Assembly (NCBI GenBank): GCA_937902995.1
Contig: CALEKY010000109.1
Location: 1-64,000, forward strand
Origin: an uncultured Sinobacteraceae bacterium
GTDB lineage: Bacteria > Pseudomonadota > Gammaproteobacteria > Steroidobacterales > Steroidobacteraceae
DNA length: 64,000 nucleotides
Direction: 5' to 3'
Positions 36,159 to 44,950 of this stretch are shown in pieces. The translations under genes were made by a program, and so were the position numbers. Every line of letters begins with the position of its first letter. Position 1 is the first letter of the stretch. The notes under the pieces are model-generated. The model had not been told where the DNA came from, did not search any database, and saw only the letters and a program-made list of their open reading frames with translations.

Positions 36159-37139
36159 ATGTTTCGCGCTCTCGTTTCCGTATCTATTGCGGTGACAAGT
36201 CTCGTGCTCGGTAACGCCTTTGCTCAACAGTCTTCCCAAACGCGCCCGGCGTACGTACCGCCGGACGATGTGAGCGTGCGCAAGGTCGATATCTACAGCG
36301 AAGGCACGCGGATGACGGGCTATGTCTTCATGCTGAAATCGACGCCCGCGACTGCCAAGTTGCCGGCGATCATCATGGCGCACGGTTGGGGCGGCGTGCA
36401 GTCCGCGCTCGCACGCGATGCAGTGGAGTTCGCTCAGGAAGGCTATTTCGTTCTGACGTTCGACTATCGCGGCTGGGGCGAGAGCGATTCGCGCGTCGTG
36501 CTCGTCGAGCCGGCGCCGGATCCGCAACAGGTCAAGTTCACGGCCGAGGTGCGGGCGATTCGCGAAGTGGTCGACCCGCTCGACATGGCGGCCGATTGGC
36601 AGAACGCGATCCATTGGGTGCACGGCGAGCCGCAGGTGGACACCGATCGAATCGGTTTGTGGGGCAGCAGCATGGGCGGCAGCTACGTCGTTTATGCCGC
36701 CGCACACGATCCGCGCGTGAAGGCTGTGCACAGTCAAGTCACGGGCGGGTTGAAAGGTTCGTTGTGGACGGCGCGTGCAGAAACCTTCACCGAAGCGACC
36801 CAACGTGCGCGCGGCGAGCTCGGCTATCCCGAGCCGAGCGCTCAGGTGTATCCGGGTCTGCGCGGCGCGCCGATCAGCAGCCGTTTCGCGCACTACAATC
36901 CGCTCGACGACATCACCGACGTGAGCAACGTCGCGTTTCAGTTCGTGCTCACCGAGCACGAGCAGTACTTGAACAACGACGAGCACGCGATTGCCGCGTA
37001 CAAGCGCTACAAGGGACCGAAGAATCTCGTGGTGCTACCGGGTCAGAGCCACTACGACATCTACGGCAGCGCTCGGGTGCAGGCGCACGAGCTGGCGCGC
37101 CAGTGGTTCGACAAGTATTTGAAGAACAAGGCGCCGTAA
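36159..37139 (+). CDS. Secreted alpha/beta hydrolase
   Basis: Hydrolase of 326 residues with a signal peptide ending GNAFAQQ. The oxyanion region is MAHGWGG and the nucleophile elbow GSSMGG (S171); the catalytic His is probably in PGQSHYDIYG near the C-terminus. The family resembles dienelactone-hydrolase/acyl-peptidase-like enzymes. It follows the second PQQ dehydrogenase by 65 bp on the same strand, separated by a strong hairpin, and probably hydrolyses an ester, lactone or polymer bond formed or exposed by the dehydrogenase. Confidence 0.85.
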   Translation: MFRALVSVSIAVTSLVLGNAFAQQSSQTRPAYVPPDDVSVRKVDIYSEGTRMTGYVFMLKSTPATAKLPAIIMAHGWGGVQSALARDAVEFAQEGYFVLTFDYRGWGESDSRVVLVEPAPDPQQVKFTAEVRAIREVVDPLDMAADWQNAIHWVHGEPQVDTDRIGLWGSSMGGSYVVYAAAHDPRVKAVHSQVTGGLKGSLWTARAETFTEATQRARGELGYPEPSAQVYPGLRGAPISSRFAHYNPLDDITDVSNVAFQFVLTEHEQYLNNDEHAIAAYKRYKGPKNLVVLPGQSHYDIYGSARVQAHELARQWFDKYLKNKAP

Positions 37140-37241
37140 GCGCCGCTTCCGTCGCTTTCCGCTATTCCCCCTGATTCGGCGCGCGGTCGGATCGGCCGCG
37201 CGCTTGAACGTACTTGACGTGTTCCTTCAGCCGAGGGTCTA

Positions 37242-37257
37242 TCAATCGCTTGATTGA
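37242..37257. promoter_or_regulatory. Predicted TetR operator upstream of MFS-FAH-cyclase operon
   Basis: TCAATCGCTTGATTGA, one mismatch from the perfect copy at 33863. It lies 50 bp before the MFS ATG at 37307, a usual position for a repressor site overlapping a promoter. Confidence 0.68.
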
Positions 37258-37306
37258 ATAGCTACACTCGTCCGCGAGCCTACGCACGACAACGATAGGG
37301 GGAAAA

Positions 37307-38575
37307 ATGCGAGGTTCCGGGTGGCGCGAAATGCTCGCGGAATTGCGACTGGGTTGGCCGATTCTGATCGGCGCGTTCATCGGTGTCGCAATCGGTCACG
37401 CGGCGCTGCCGTTCTACACGGCGGGCGTCTTCGTCAGTTCGCTCGAAACGGAATTCGGCTGGACTCGCAGTCAGCTCTCGCTCGCTGGATTCATGGGTAC
37501 GCTCACCACGGTAACGTGCGCGCCGTTCGTGGGATTGCTGATCGACCGATGGGGCGTGCGCGTGCCCGTTGCTATCGGTCTTGCCGCCGTCGCTTGCAAG
37601 TTCGCGGCGCTCAGTATGCTGCAGGGTTCCTTGGCCGTTTACTTCATGATCGTCATTCTCGGTGCGGGGATCGGTCTGGCGTCGACACCTCTATCGTTCA
37701 CCCGGGCCATCAACGAGCAATTCGATGCGGCGCGAGGCATGGCGTTGGGTGCAACCCTCGCAGGCACCGGATTGACCGCGGCAATCGGTCCATCGCTCAC
37801 GGCCGCGGTCGTCGAGAGTTACGGTTGGCGCGCTGGGTTTCGCGCGTTGGCTTTGGTCGTCGTGATCGGTGCACCGATCGTGCTCTTGTTGCTGGGGCGG
37901 CGTTCCGGCCAAGCGAATAAGGCGGCGACGGCGTCGCTGCCTTCGGGCGCGCTTACACTGCGCGAAGCCATCAAACAGCCTCTGTTCTGTTTGTTGCTTG
38001 CGGCGTTCGTTGCGCTCTCCATCGGCGTCAGCGGCTATGTGATGCATTTGATTCCGATGCTCACCGACGGCGGCATGGACATCACGAAGGCAGCGGCGAT
38101 TCAGGGCAGTCTCGGCATCGCCGTCATCGTCGGACGCGTTGCCGTAGGCGTGCTGGTCGATCGATTCTTCGCGCCGCGCGTTGCGGCCTGTGCCATCGCC
38201 GTGACTGCCATCGGCATGGTGGCTTTGGCGGTCATCGGTCCCACGGTCGCCGCGCCGGCAGCCTTCGCGATCGGTTTTGCGCTCGGTGCGGAAGTCGATC
38301 TCATCGGCTATCTCACCGCGCGGTATTTCGGAATGACGAGCTACGGCCGTCTGTACGGCTTGCTCTACGGTTCTTTCGTGCTCGGTGCCGGTGTGAGTCC
38401 CTTGATCATCGCGTGGATGCAAGGGCTCACCGGCAACTACGACTTGGCGCTGTTCGTCTGCGCGGGATTCGTCGCGATCGCCGTGGCGCTCTTCCTGTGC
38501 GCACCGCCGTTCCCTCGCACCCAAGTCGACAGCACGGCACCTTCGTCGTCACCCGCAACAGTAGCTTCGAGCTGA
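37307..38575 (+). CDS. MFS transporter (oxalate/formate- or monocarboxylate-type)
   Basis: Inner-membrane carrier of 422 residues with 12 helices. The N-terminus (YTAGVFVSSLETEFGWTRSQ) is typical of OFA/MCT-like MFS carriers in catabolic operons. The central loop RRSGQANKAATASLPSG separates the two halves. A G-rich site (AGGGGG) precedes the ATG at 37307. It is first in an operon with an FAH-family enzyme (6 bp gap) and a cyclase-family hydrolase, suggesting import of a carboxylic acid intermediate from the periplasm. Confidence 0.9.
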   Translation: MRGSGWREMLAELRLGWPILIGAFIGVAIGHAALPFYTAGVFVSSLETEFGWTRSQLSLAGFMGTLTTVTCAPFVGLLIDRWGVRVPVAIGLAAVACKFAALSMLQGSLAVYFMIVILGAGIGLASTPLSFTRAINEQFDAARGMALGATLAGTGLTAAIGPSLTAAVVESYGWRAGFRALALVVVIGAPIVLLLLGRRSGQANKAATASLPSGALTLREAIKQPLFCLLLAAFVALSIGVSGYVMHLIPMLTDGGMDITKAAAIQGSLGIAVIVGRVAVGVLVDRFFAPRVAACAIAVTAIGMVALAVIGPTVAAPAAFAIGFALGAEVDLIGYLTARYFGMTSYGRLYGLLYGSFVLGAGVSPLIIAWMQGLTGNYDLALFVCAGFVAIAVALFLCAPPFPRTQVDSTAPSSSPATVASS

Positions 38576-38581
38576 AGATTC

Positions 38582-39571
38582 ATGAAACTCGTTACGTTTC
38601 GCAGAAAAGGATCCGAAGAGGATCGGCTCGGACTCATGCGCGAGAATCACATCATCGATCTGATGGAAGTGCAGCCTCGCGAAGAGTTCCGTTCCATGCT
38701 TGCGCTCATCGAGGCCGGTCCGTCCGCGTGGGACGAGGCCAGAAAGTGTCTCGGCGTCTCGGTGGGGAAGGGCACGCTCGCCCTGGCCGACGCGAAATTG
38801 CGAGCGCCCATTCCGGTGCCGCCGCAGTTCCGCGATTCCATGTGCTTCCATCAGCACATCCGGCAGAGCTCCATCGGCGTCGCGCGCCGACGTGCGCGCG
38901 AATCGGGTTCGCCGGAGAAGATGGCCGCCGCCGAGGAGTACGCGCGCAACTATTCGTTGCCGGAGATCTATTTGAAACAGCCCGTGTACTACAAGGGCAA
39001 TCGTTTCAATGTGGCGGATCCGGGCGAGGACATTCCCTGGCCGTCGTATTCGCAGCTCATGGATTTCGAGCTCGAACTGGCTGCGGTGATCGGCCGCAAA
39101 GTGAAGAACCTGCAACCGAGCAATGCGCTCGATGCCGTGTTCGGCTACACCATCTTCAACGACTTTTCGGCTCGCGATGCGCAGGCCGTCGAGATGCAGG
39201 GCATGCTGGGGCCCGCGAAAGGCAAGGACTTCGACAAGGCCAATGTCTTCGGGCCGTGCATCGTGACCGCCGACGAGATCGGCGATCCCCAAAACCTGCG
39301 CATGTGTGCGCGCGTGAACGGCGAGGTCTGGTGCGACAACTCTTCCTCGACGATGAACTGGACCTTCGCCGATCTGCTCGCGCACATTTCCCGGGACGAA
39401 ACGTTGTATCCGGGCGAGATCATCGGTTCCGGCACCGTCGGCGACGGCTGCGGACTCGAGCACGACCGCTATCTGAAACACGGCGATGTCGTCGAGCTAG
39501 AAATCGAAAAAATCGGAGTCTTGCGCAATCGAGTGATTCGCAATGCGCAAGCGTCGGAGGGTCAGGCATGA
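38582..39571 (+). CDS. Fumarylacetoacetate hydrolase family protein
   Basis: FAH-fold enzyme of 329 residues; the family cleaves C-C bonds in, or decarboxylates, beta-diketo and related acids using a divalent metal. The metal/acid residues lie in SQLMDFELELAAVIG, GYTIFNDFSARDAQ and PGEIIGSGTVGDGCGLE. It overlaps the cyclase-family gene by 4 bp (ATGA). Within the operon it is the best candidate for a ring-fission-product or acylpyruvate hydrolase. Substrate not determinable. Confidence 0.9.
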   Translation: MKLVTFRRKGSEEDRLGLMRENHIIDLMEVQPREEFRSMLALIEAGPSAWDEARKCLGVSVGKGTLALADAKLRAPIPVPPQFRDSMCFHQHIRQSSIGVARRRARESGSPEKMAAAEEYARNYSLPEIYLKQPVYYKGNRFNVADPGEDIPWPSYSQLMDFELELAAVIGRKVKNLQPSNALDAVFGYTIFNDFSARDAQAVEMQGMLGPAKGKDFDKANVFGPCIVTADEIGDPQNLRMCARVNGEVWCDNSSSTMNWTFADLLAHISRDETLYPGEIIGSGTVGDGCGLEHDRYLKHGDVVELEIEKIGVLRNRVIRNAQASEGQA

Positions 39572-40359
39572 CGCGCCGCTTTGTCGATCTGTCCATTCCC
39601 ATCGAGAACGACGTCGAGTCGGATCCGGAAACGGCTCGGCCGAAAGTGACGTACTACTCGCACAAGCAGTCCGTGCCGGCGTTGGCGTCGTTCTTTCCGG
39701 GTCTGACGGCCGAGCACTTGCCGGACGGAGAAGCCTGGGCGGTCGAAACGCTTCAGCTTTCGACGCACAACGGCACGCACATGGACGCGCCTTGGCATTT
39801 TCATTCGACGCAGGATTCGGCATTGCCTGGCGGTCCGCGTCGTGCCATGACGATCGACGAAGTGCCGCTCGACTGGTGCATGCGGCCGGGCGTCAAGCTC
39901 GATTTCCGCTCGTTCCCGGACGGTTACGTCGCGACGGCCCAGGACGTGGAGAACGAGCTGAAACGCATCGGTTACGAGCTGAAACCCTACGACATCGTGG
40001 TCGTGAATACGCGTGCCGGTGCGCTCTACGGTAAGCCGGGATTCATGTCCGCGGGTTGCGGCATGGGGCGCGAAGCGACGCTTTATCTCGCGGAGCGCGG
40101 CGTGAAGATCGTGGGCACGGACGCATGGTCGTGGGACGCACCGTTCGTGCATACGGCGAAGCGTTGGGCGGCGACTCGCGATCCGTCGATCATCTGGGAA
40201 GGCCACAAGGCCGGCCGTGAGATCGGCTACTGCCAGATGGAGAAGCTGCACAACCTCGAAGCGCTGCCGCCGTTCGGGTTCACGATCTGCTGTTTCCCGG
40301 TGAAGATTCGTGCGGCCAGCGCTGGATGGGCGCGCGTCGTCGCGATCTTCGACGAATAG
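39568..40359 (+). CDS. Cyclase-family metal-dependent hydrolase (kynurenine-formamidase-like)
   Basis: Protein of 263 residues in the cyclase family (kynurenine formamidase, isatin hydrolase). The metal-binding motif is HNGTHMDAPWHF (HxGTHxDxPxH). Family members hydrolyse cyclic amides, formamides or lactone-like rings. The catalytic histidine region includes DAPFVHTAKRWA. Coupled translationally to the FAH gene. It is followed by a hairpin and a convergent cupin gene. The pair FAH plus cyclase suggests ring opening followed by C-C hydrolysis. Confidence 0.9.
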   Translation: MTRRFVDLSIPIENDVESDPETARPKVTYYSHKQSVPALASFFPGLTAEHLPDGEAWAVETLQLSTHNGTHMDAPWHFHSTQDSALPGGPRRAMTIDEVPLDWCMRPGVKLDFRSFPDGYVATAQDVENELKRIGYELKPYDIVVVNTRAGALYGKPGFMSAGCGMGREATLYLAERGVKIVGTDAWSWDAPFVHTAKRWAATRDPSIIWEGHKAGREIGYCQMEKLHNLEALPPFGFTICCFPVKIRAASAGWARVVAIFDE

Positions 40360-40393
40360 CCGGATCGGCCCGCAGCGCGAGCTGAAACGACCG

Positions 40394-40437
40394 CCGTTCC
40401 CGATGACGTCGCTGCTCGGCAGCGCGCTCGGGAACGG
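40394..40437. terminator. Hairpin between convergent cyclase and cupin genes
   Basis: CCGTTCCCGA and its exact complement enclose 24 bases that themselves hold a small stem (GCTGC-TCG-GCAGC). No T run, so strength is uncertain; it may serve both directions. Confidence 0.5.
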
Positions 40438-40467
40438 TCGCTGCGGTGACTCCGGCGATCTACGCGT

Positions 40468-41049
40468 TTACTCGCGATTCGGTTGATCCCCGTTTTTTCC
40501 GCCGGTTGCACCCGTCATGAAGAACGCCATGACGCAGGCCTCGTCGTGAGGATTGCGCCATGCGTGGCGCGTGCCGTTCTGAATCACGCAGTCTCCCTGC
40601 TTCAAGTGCACCGTGGCGCCGTCGTCGAGCTCGAGGATGATATTGCCCGACAGCACGATGCCGAAATCCACGGTGAGCGTCGTGTGCATGGCTGGATCTT
40701 CTTCTTCCATCGAGTCCGCAAGCCCCGGTGCTTTACGGAGGTATTCCTCGTGGAATGCGCGCGCGTCGGCCGCGCCGGCCGTTTCGTTCTTGCCTGGGAA
40801 GCGAACCAGGCGGAACCGCACGCCGCCCGCTTTCGGTACGAAGTTCGACATCGTGACGACGGGGTCGGTGTGGGGAACGGGAATCTTCGGCGTTTCATCG
40901 AGCGCCCACATCTCGACAAGCGCGAGCCCGGGCAGCGACTCGGTCGTGACCGTGCGCGGCGACGGGCCGTCCTGCACGAACACCGAGCGGCCGTTTGCAT
41001 CGATCCCGGTGACGATACGGCGGGTTTGAAGAACGTCAGTAATGGTCAT
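40468..41049 (-). CDS. Cupin-domain protein
   Basis: Cytoplasmic protein of 193 residues. The cupin motif lies near residues 120-175: VDFGIVLSGNIILELDDG, LKQGDCVIQNGTRHAWRN. The C-terminal His fits a metal site, and an earlier His (HTDPVVTMSNFVP) may also contribute. Cupins of this kind (single barrel, short) act as isomerases, hydrolases or ligand-binding proteins. The start lies 127 bp from an operator copy shared with the divergent TetR gene, so it belongs to the same regulon. Confidence 0.82.
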   Translation of the reverse strand: MTITDVLQTRRIVTGIDANGRSVFVQDGPSPRTVTTESLPGLALVEMWALDETPKIPVPHTDPVVTMSNFVPKAGGVRFRLVRFPGKNETAGAADARAFHEEYLRKAPGLADSMEEEDPAMHTTLTVDFGIVLSGNIILELDDGATVHLKQGDCVIQNGTRHAWRNPHDEACVMAFFMTGATGGKNGDQPNRE

Positions 41050-41175
41050 CGCAATCTCCCATGACGCAGGCGCGGTTCGGCTCCGAATGCGCTGCGCGGC
41101 GTAGCACTGTTGCCGTGTTGTCTCGCGTTCGGTTCGCGAAAGTCGCGTCGAGCGTAACGGTCCGCCGCGATGAGT

Positions 41176-41191
41176 TCAATCACTCGATTGG
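41176..41191. promoter_or_regulatory. Predicted TetR operator between cupin and TetR genes
   Basis: TCAATCACTCGATTGG, 14 of 16 matches to the perfect copy. It lies about midway between the two divergent starts (41049 and 41311), consistent with autoregulation of the TetR gene and control of the cupin gene. Confidence 0.62.
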
Positions 41192-41310
41192 TCGGCGAGG
41201 CAGCGAGAGCATGCGGCGGGATCCCGGTTCGTCGCTTACGCGGCATGCGAATCCGAATGCCGTGCTAACCTAATGCCGATCGTGTGGCTCGATGAGGTCG
41301 ATTCGCAGAT

Positions 41311-42012
41311 ATGGCTGCAACACGCCGGAACGGCAACGCGGCTGGGTCGGACACCCGGACCCGTTTGATCGAAGTGGCTGCCAAGCACTTCGCCGAGCAC
41401 GGCTATCGTGGCGCCAGCCAGCGCGAAATTCAGCGCGAGCTGGGCATGAACCCGGCGACGGTTCACTATTACTTCGGGTCCAAAGAGGCGCTCTACCGCG
41501 GCGTCGTCGATGCGTTCATCCACGGCGTGCAGGAGGAGCGCATGCAGCGGCTCGCCAATTTGTCGCCCGATTTGTCGGGCCGGGCGCGGCTCCTGCAGAT
41601 TCTCTACGATTACTTCTATCCGCATCTGAAGCTCGCGGCGACGGAAGCCGGCCATTCGTACGCACGTATCCTGGCCAAAGTGCAAACCGAGCACGAGAAC
41701 GCGGCGTCGCAGATCTTCTCCGAGATCGTCGAGCCGGTTCGCCGCGAGTACGTCAAGGCGATTCAGACCGTTTTCCCCGAAGCCAAGCCGGAGAAGATTC
41801 GTCGCGTTCTGATGATGGGCGTCGCGTTGATGGCCATCGCCGCCAGCTGGCGCGCGCCCTCGAGCAGCGTTTCCGAGGAGAAAGTGCAGCGGCTCGCCGA
41901 AGAGTTGGCTCGCTACGCCGCAGCGGGATTCGAGGCGCTTTTGGGCAAGCCGGCCGCCAAGTCCGCCAAGACGCGCACCGCCAAATCGCGCGCGAAGAAC
42001 CGTCAGTCCTGA
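41311..42012 (+). CDS. TetR-family regulator of the catabolic locus
   Basis: Repressor-like protein of 233 residues. The N-terminal HTH is in GASQREIQRELGMNPATVHY, followed by YFGSKEALY; the rest is an all-helical ligand/dimer domain. A basic, Lys/Ala-rich tail (KPAAKSAKTRTAKSRAKN) is an unusual extension and may add nonspecific DNA binding. Operator-like palindromes lie upstream of its own gene and of four other units. I infer that it represses the uptake and oxidation genes until a pathway compound binds. Confidence 0.88.
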   Translation: MAATRRNGNAAGSDTRTRLIEVAAKHFAEHGYRGASQREIQRELGMNPATVHYYFGSKEALYRGVVDAFIHGVQEERMQRLANLSPDLSGRARLLQILYDYFYPHLKLAATEAGHSYARILAKVQTEHENAASQIFSEIVEPVRREYVKAIQTVFPEAKPEKIRRVLMMGVALMAIAASWRAPSSSVSEEKVQRLAEELARYAAAGFEALLGKPAAKSAKTRTAKSRAKNRQS

Positions 42013-42383
42013 TCTCGCAGTGGCGCGCACTGCATCGCGGCAGCGCGTGCGTTCCCGCCGGCAACTCGGTATCGCGCAATTGCGCAGCGCTCCGGCGCGC
42101 TTCGGATAGCGCGGTTCACGTCGCTCATCCCGATCTTCCGCAAGTCTCGACGCCGCACTGCGCGAAGCGGCTCTTGCGGCAGAAACCTTCTTGGTTCTTG
42201 CCGTCCCGTCGACTCGTTGCATTCCGCATGACTGCGGGCTCGTGCCGTTGACCTATCTCGTCCCTTGACAGCGGGGCCGCCAGTGGGGCCAAATCAATCA
42301 GTCGAATGATTGACAAACCTGCCTGCGCCACGGCGATCTCGCGCCGGACGCAAGCACTACAGACCGCTTCTGGGGGAAACACT
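42013..42383. promoter_or_regulatory. Intergenic region upstream of the first TonB receptor
   Basis: About 370 bases. The first 270 hold nothing recognisable. The operator copy lies at 42294-42313, followed by a GGGGGAAA site before the ATG at 42384. A possible start of the receptor frame at 42306 lies inside the operator and lacks a Shine-Dalgarno site, so it is not used. Confidence 0.5.
42294..42313. promoter_or_regulatory. Predicted TetR operator, overlapping double form
   Basis: TCAATCAGTCGAATGATTGA. Each strand gives 13 of 16 matches to the perfect copy in overlapping registers. It lies 71 bp before the TonB receptor ATG. Confidence 0.55.
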
Positions 42384-44612
42384 ATGCGGATCATTTCATG
42401 CAGTCCGGTGATCGTCGCGCTGCTTGGAACAGCCGGCGTTGCTCACTCGCAATCCACTTCGTCGACATCCGACTCGCAGTCTTCGTCAGCAAGGCTGGAG
42501 GAAATCGTCGTCACTGCGCAACGGCGCGAAGAGCAGATCACCGACGTGCCGATTTCCATTTCGGTCGTCTCTGCGCAGCAGCTCGAAGAAGTGGGTGCCA
42601 AATCGGGCGCGGCATTGCAGGGTTTGGTGCCGGCGCTGCAGATCAATGCGACGGCCAGTTACGGCGGTTCGCCAGTGTCGATTCGCGGTACGTCCGGTTT
42701 GGGCGGCGCCGAAGATCCGGTGGCCGTGTACGTGGACGACATTTACACGTCGTCAGGCCAGTTCTCCGTCACAGCGCTCTCGGATGTTGCATCGGTGGAA
42801 GTCGTGCGCGGCCCGCAAGGTACGCTGCAAGGCCGTAATGCAACGGCCGGTGCCTTGATCATTCGTACCGCGGATCCGGTTGCCGAGTTCGGCGGCTACA
42901 TGCGTGCGTCGTTCGAGGATCCTCAGGCATATCGATTGGAAGCTGCGGTGACCGGCGCGTTGACCGATACGTTGAATGGGCGGTTGTCGATCGACCGGCT
43001 CGACGAAGAAGGCTGGGCGACCAATCTTGCCGACGGCAGGAAAATGGGCGGCATGGACATGTACAACATCCGCGGCACGTTGCTGTGGGAGCCCACCGAT
43101 AGTTTCCGCGCGCGGTTCGTGCTCAATTATCAGAATCGGGAAGTGAGTCAGCCGAAAACGCGTTGGGGCTTCACGAACATCTCGCCGCCGCCGGGGCCTG
43201 TCACGCCTGCAGGGACGGGAACGCCGCACGTTCCGTTGCCGCCAGAAGTTGCAAGGCGCTTCCTCGAGGACAAGGTCGTCAATCTGAACATCGAGCCGAA
43301 GAACGAATTGAGCGCGCCGAGCGCCGTGCTCAATCTGCAGTATGACTTCGGTCCGGTCACGCTCGTGTCGATCACGGGCGCCAGCAAGTACACGAACGAA
43401 GGTGTCAACGACTCGGACGGTCTGCCGCTCGATGAGGCCATGGCCGGCAGACAAGGACGTAACTCCGCACGCTACACCGGCAATGCGGTGAGCCAGGAGA
43501 TTCGTTTGCAGTCGAACAACGACGCGGCGGTCGAGTGGATCGCGGGTCTCTTCTATGCGCGTTACCGCAGCACCATGGACTTCAACATTTTCAATCAGCG
43601 TCTGTCGGTGCCCATCAATCAGGTGGCGAACTTCGACGCTGAGCAGACGAATCCGACGTGGGCGGTGTTCGGCGATGCGACGTGGCACATCACGGATCAG
43701 CTCTCGCTCATCGGCGGTGTGCGCTACACCGAAGACACGAAAGATTTCGAGAACGTCTACACGCTGTACAACACGGACACGAACGCGATGCTGGCGCAGA
43801 TCCCGTACGACGCTCCGAAGCGCACGTGGAGCGACACCTCGTATCGCGCCAAGCTCGTGTGGCAGCCGAATCGGGACTTCATGACCTACTTGAGCTACAG
43901 CAAGGGATTCAAGGCGGGCGGCTACAACAACTTCGGTGTCGGTCCGCAGCCCGGCTACGACACGGAGATCATGAAGTCCGCGGAAGTGGGCTTGAAAGCC
44001 ACGCTCTTCGACGGCCGCGCGTTCGTGACCTTCGCGGCCTACGACAACGAATACGACAATCTGCAGGTGACCAGCGGTGTCCCGCAGGGCGGCGTCGTGA
44101 TCACGAATGCGGCGTCGGCGAAGATCAAGGGCTTCGAGATCGAAGGCATGATGCACGTCGGCGATCACTGGGCGTTCAATGCCAACCTGGCGTACATCGA
44201 CGGCAAGTTCGATCACTTCCCGCTCGCGCCGACGATTACGGGCGGACTGGCGGACGTGTCGGGCAATCGACTCACCAACGCGCCTGAGTGGCAGTACTTC
44301 CTGCAGGCGCAATACGAAACCGAGCTCAACGCGAACTGGGGATTCAGGGCAACCGTCAATTGGCGCTGGCGCGACGAGGTCTACTTCACCTTCGCGGATC
44401 AGGATCTGAAGCACTTGCGCGGCGAGGAGAACGGCGAGCTCGGTGCGCGGGTGAGCTTCAGTTACGAGCCGCAGCAGCTCACGTTGTCGATCTACGGCAA
44501 CAACCTGAACGACGACCGAGTGGTTGCAAACCAGGCGTCCACGTTCGCCTACCAGGAGGCCTTCTTCAATCGGCCGCGTGTGGTAGGCGTGAGAGTCGAA
44601 AAGCGCTTCTAG
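42384..44612 (+). CDS. TonB-dependent outer-membrane receptor 1
   Basis: Outer-membrane beta-barrel receptor of 742 residues. The signal peptide ends GVAHSQ. The plug begins with EEIVVTAQRREEQITDVPIS and contains VEVVRGPQGTLQGRNATAGAL; the barrel ends RPRVVGVRVEKRF with a terminal Phe. Such receptors import large or scarce compounds using TonB energy. The operator 71 bp upstream ties it to the TetR regulon, so its ligand should be the pathway substrate. A strong terminator follows. Confidence 0.92.
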   Translation: MRIISCSPVIVALLGTAGVAHSQSTSSTSDSQSSSARLEEIVVTAQRREEQITDVPISISVVSAQQLEEVGAKSGAALQGLVPALQINATASYGGSPVSIRGTSGLGGAEDPVAVYVDDIYTSSGQFSVTALSDVASVEVVRGPQGTLQGRNATAGALIIRTADPVAEFGGYMRASFEDPQAYRLEAAVTGALTDTLNGRLSIDRLDEEGWATNLADGRKMGGMDMYNIRGTLLWEPTDSFRARFVLNYQNREVSQPKTRWGFTNISPPPGPVTPAGTGTPHVPLPPEVARRFLEDKVVNLNIEPKNELSAPSAVLNLQYDFGPVTLVSITGASKYTNEGVNDSDGLPLDEAMAGRQGRNSARYTGNAVSQEIRLQSNNDAAVEWIAGLFYARYRSTMDFNIFNQRLSVPINQVANFDAEQTNPTWAVFGDATWHITDQLSLIGGVRYTEDTKDFENVYTLYNTDTNAMLAQIPYDAPKRTWSDTSYRAKLVWQPNRDFMTYLSYSKGFKAGGYNNFGVGPQPGYDTEIMKSAEVGLKATLFDGRAFVTFAAYDNEYDNLQVTSGVPQGGVVITNAASAKIKGFEIEGMMHVGDHWAFNANLAYIDGKFDHFPLAPTITGGLADVSGNRLTNAPEWQYFLQAQYETELNANWGFRATVNWRWRDEVYFTFADQDLKHLRGEENGELGARVSFSYEPQQLTLSIYGNNLNDDRVVANQASTFAYQEAFFNRPRVVGVRVEKRF

Positions 44613-44950
44613 ATCCCTTCCTGTGGATCCCCCTTGGCGTGCGCCGCTCGCGGCGCACGTTTTTTTCGGGATCACTGGTGCTAACGGCCGTCGCAAGCGG
44701 CCTGCCGAAATCACGCCGCGAACCGTGGCCTCGCAGGACGTGCGTGAGGGCGGCGCAGGCTAAATCTCATGGGCCCGCTCAGGGAAAACCATCGGAATCA
44801 AACCGGCCATGCAAAAAAATGATCCATTGGCCGCGGCGCTCTTGCCAGACTCCTGAAACGGGCTCAATAATTGCCATACCGTATATTAAAAGTTTGTGGC
44901 AGAGCCGCTTCGATCTCCGATCCGGCTGCAATAAACGGGGGCTCTTTTCG
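44613..44950. other. Intergenic region between the two TonB receptor genes
   Basis: About 338 bases with the terminator of the first receptor, then an AT-richer stretch near 44865-44895 (CAATAATTGCCATACCGTAT) that likely contains the promoter of the second receptor. No operator of the TCAATCACTTGATTGA type is present, so the second receptor is probably regulated separately. Confidence 0.5.
44638..44666 (+). terminator. Rho-independent terminator of TonB receptor 1
   Basis: Perfect 10-bp stem (CGTGCGCCGC with its complement, minimal TC centre) followed directly by a run of seven T. Confidence 0.92.

Noticed and set aside
42753..44714. 653-codon minus-strand frame opposite TonB receptor 1
   Set aside because: Shadow of a real gene; Arg/Val-rich with no domain, signal or start context.
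44288..44950. N-terminal extension of TonB receptor 2 from 44288
   Set aside because: It would overlap receptor 1 and pass through its terminator; the signal peptide starts at 44951.
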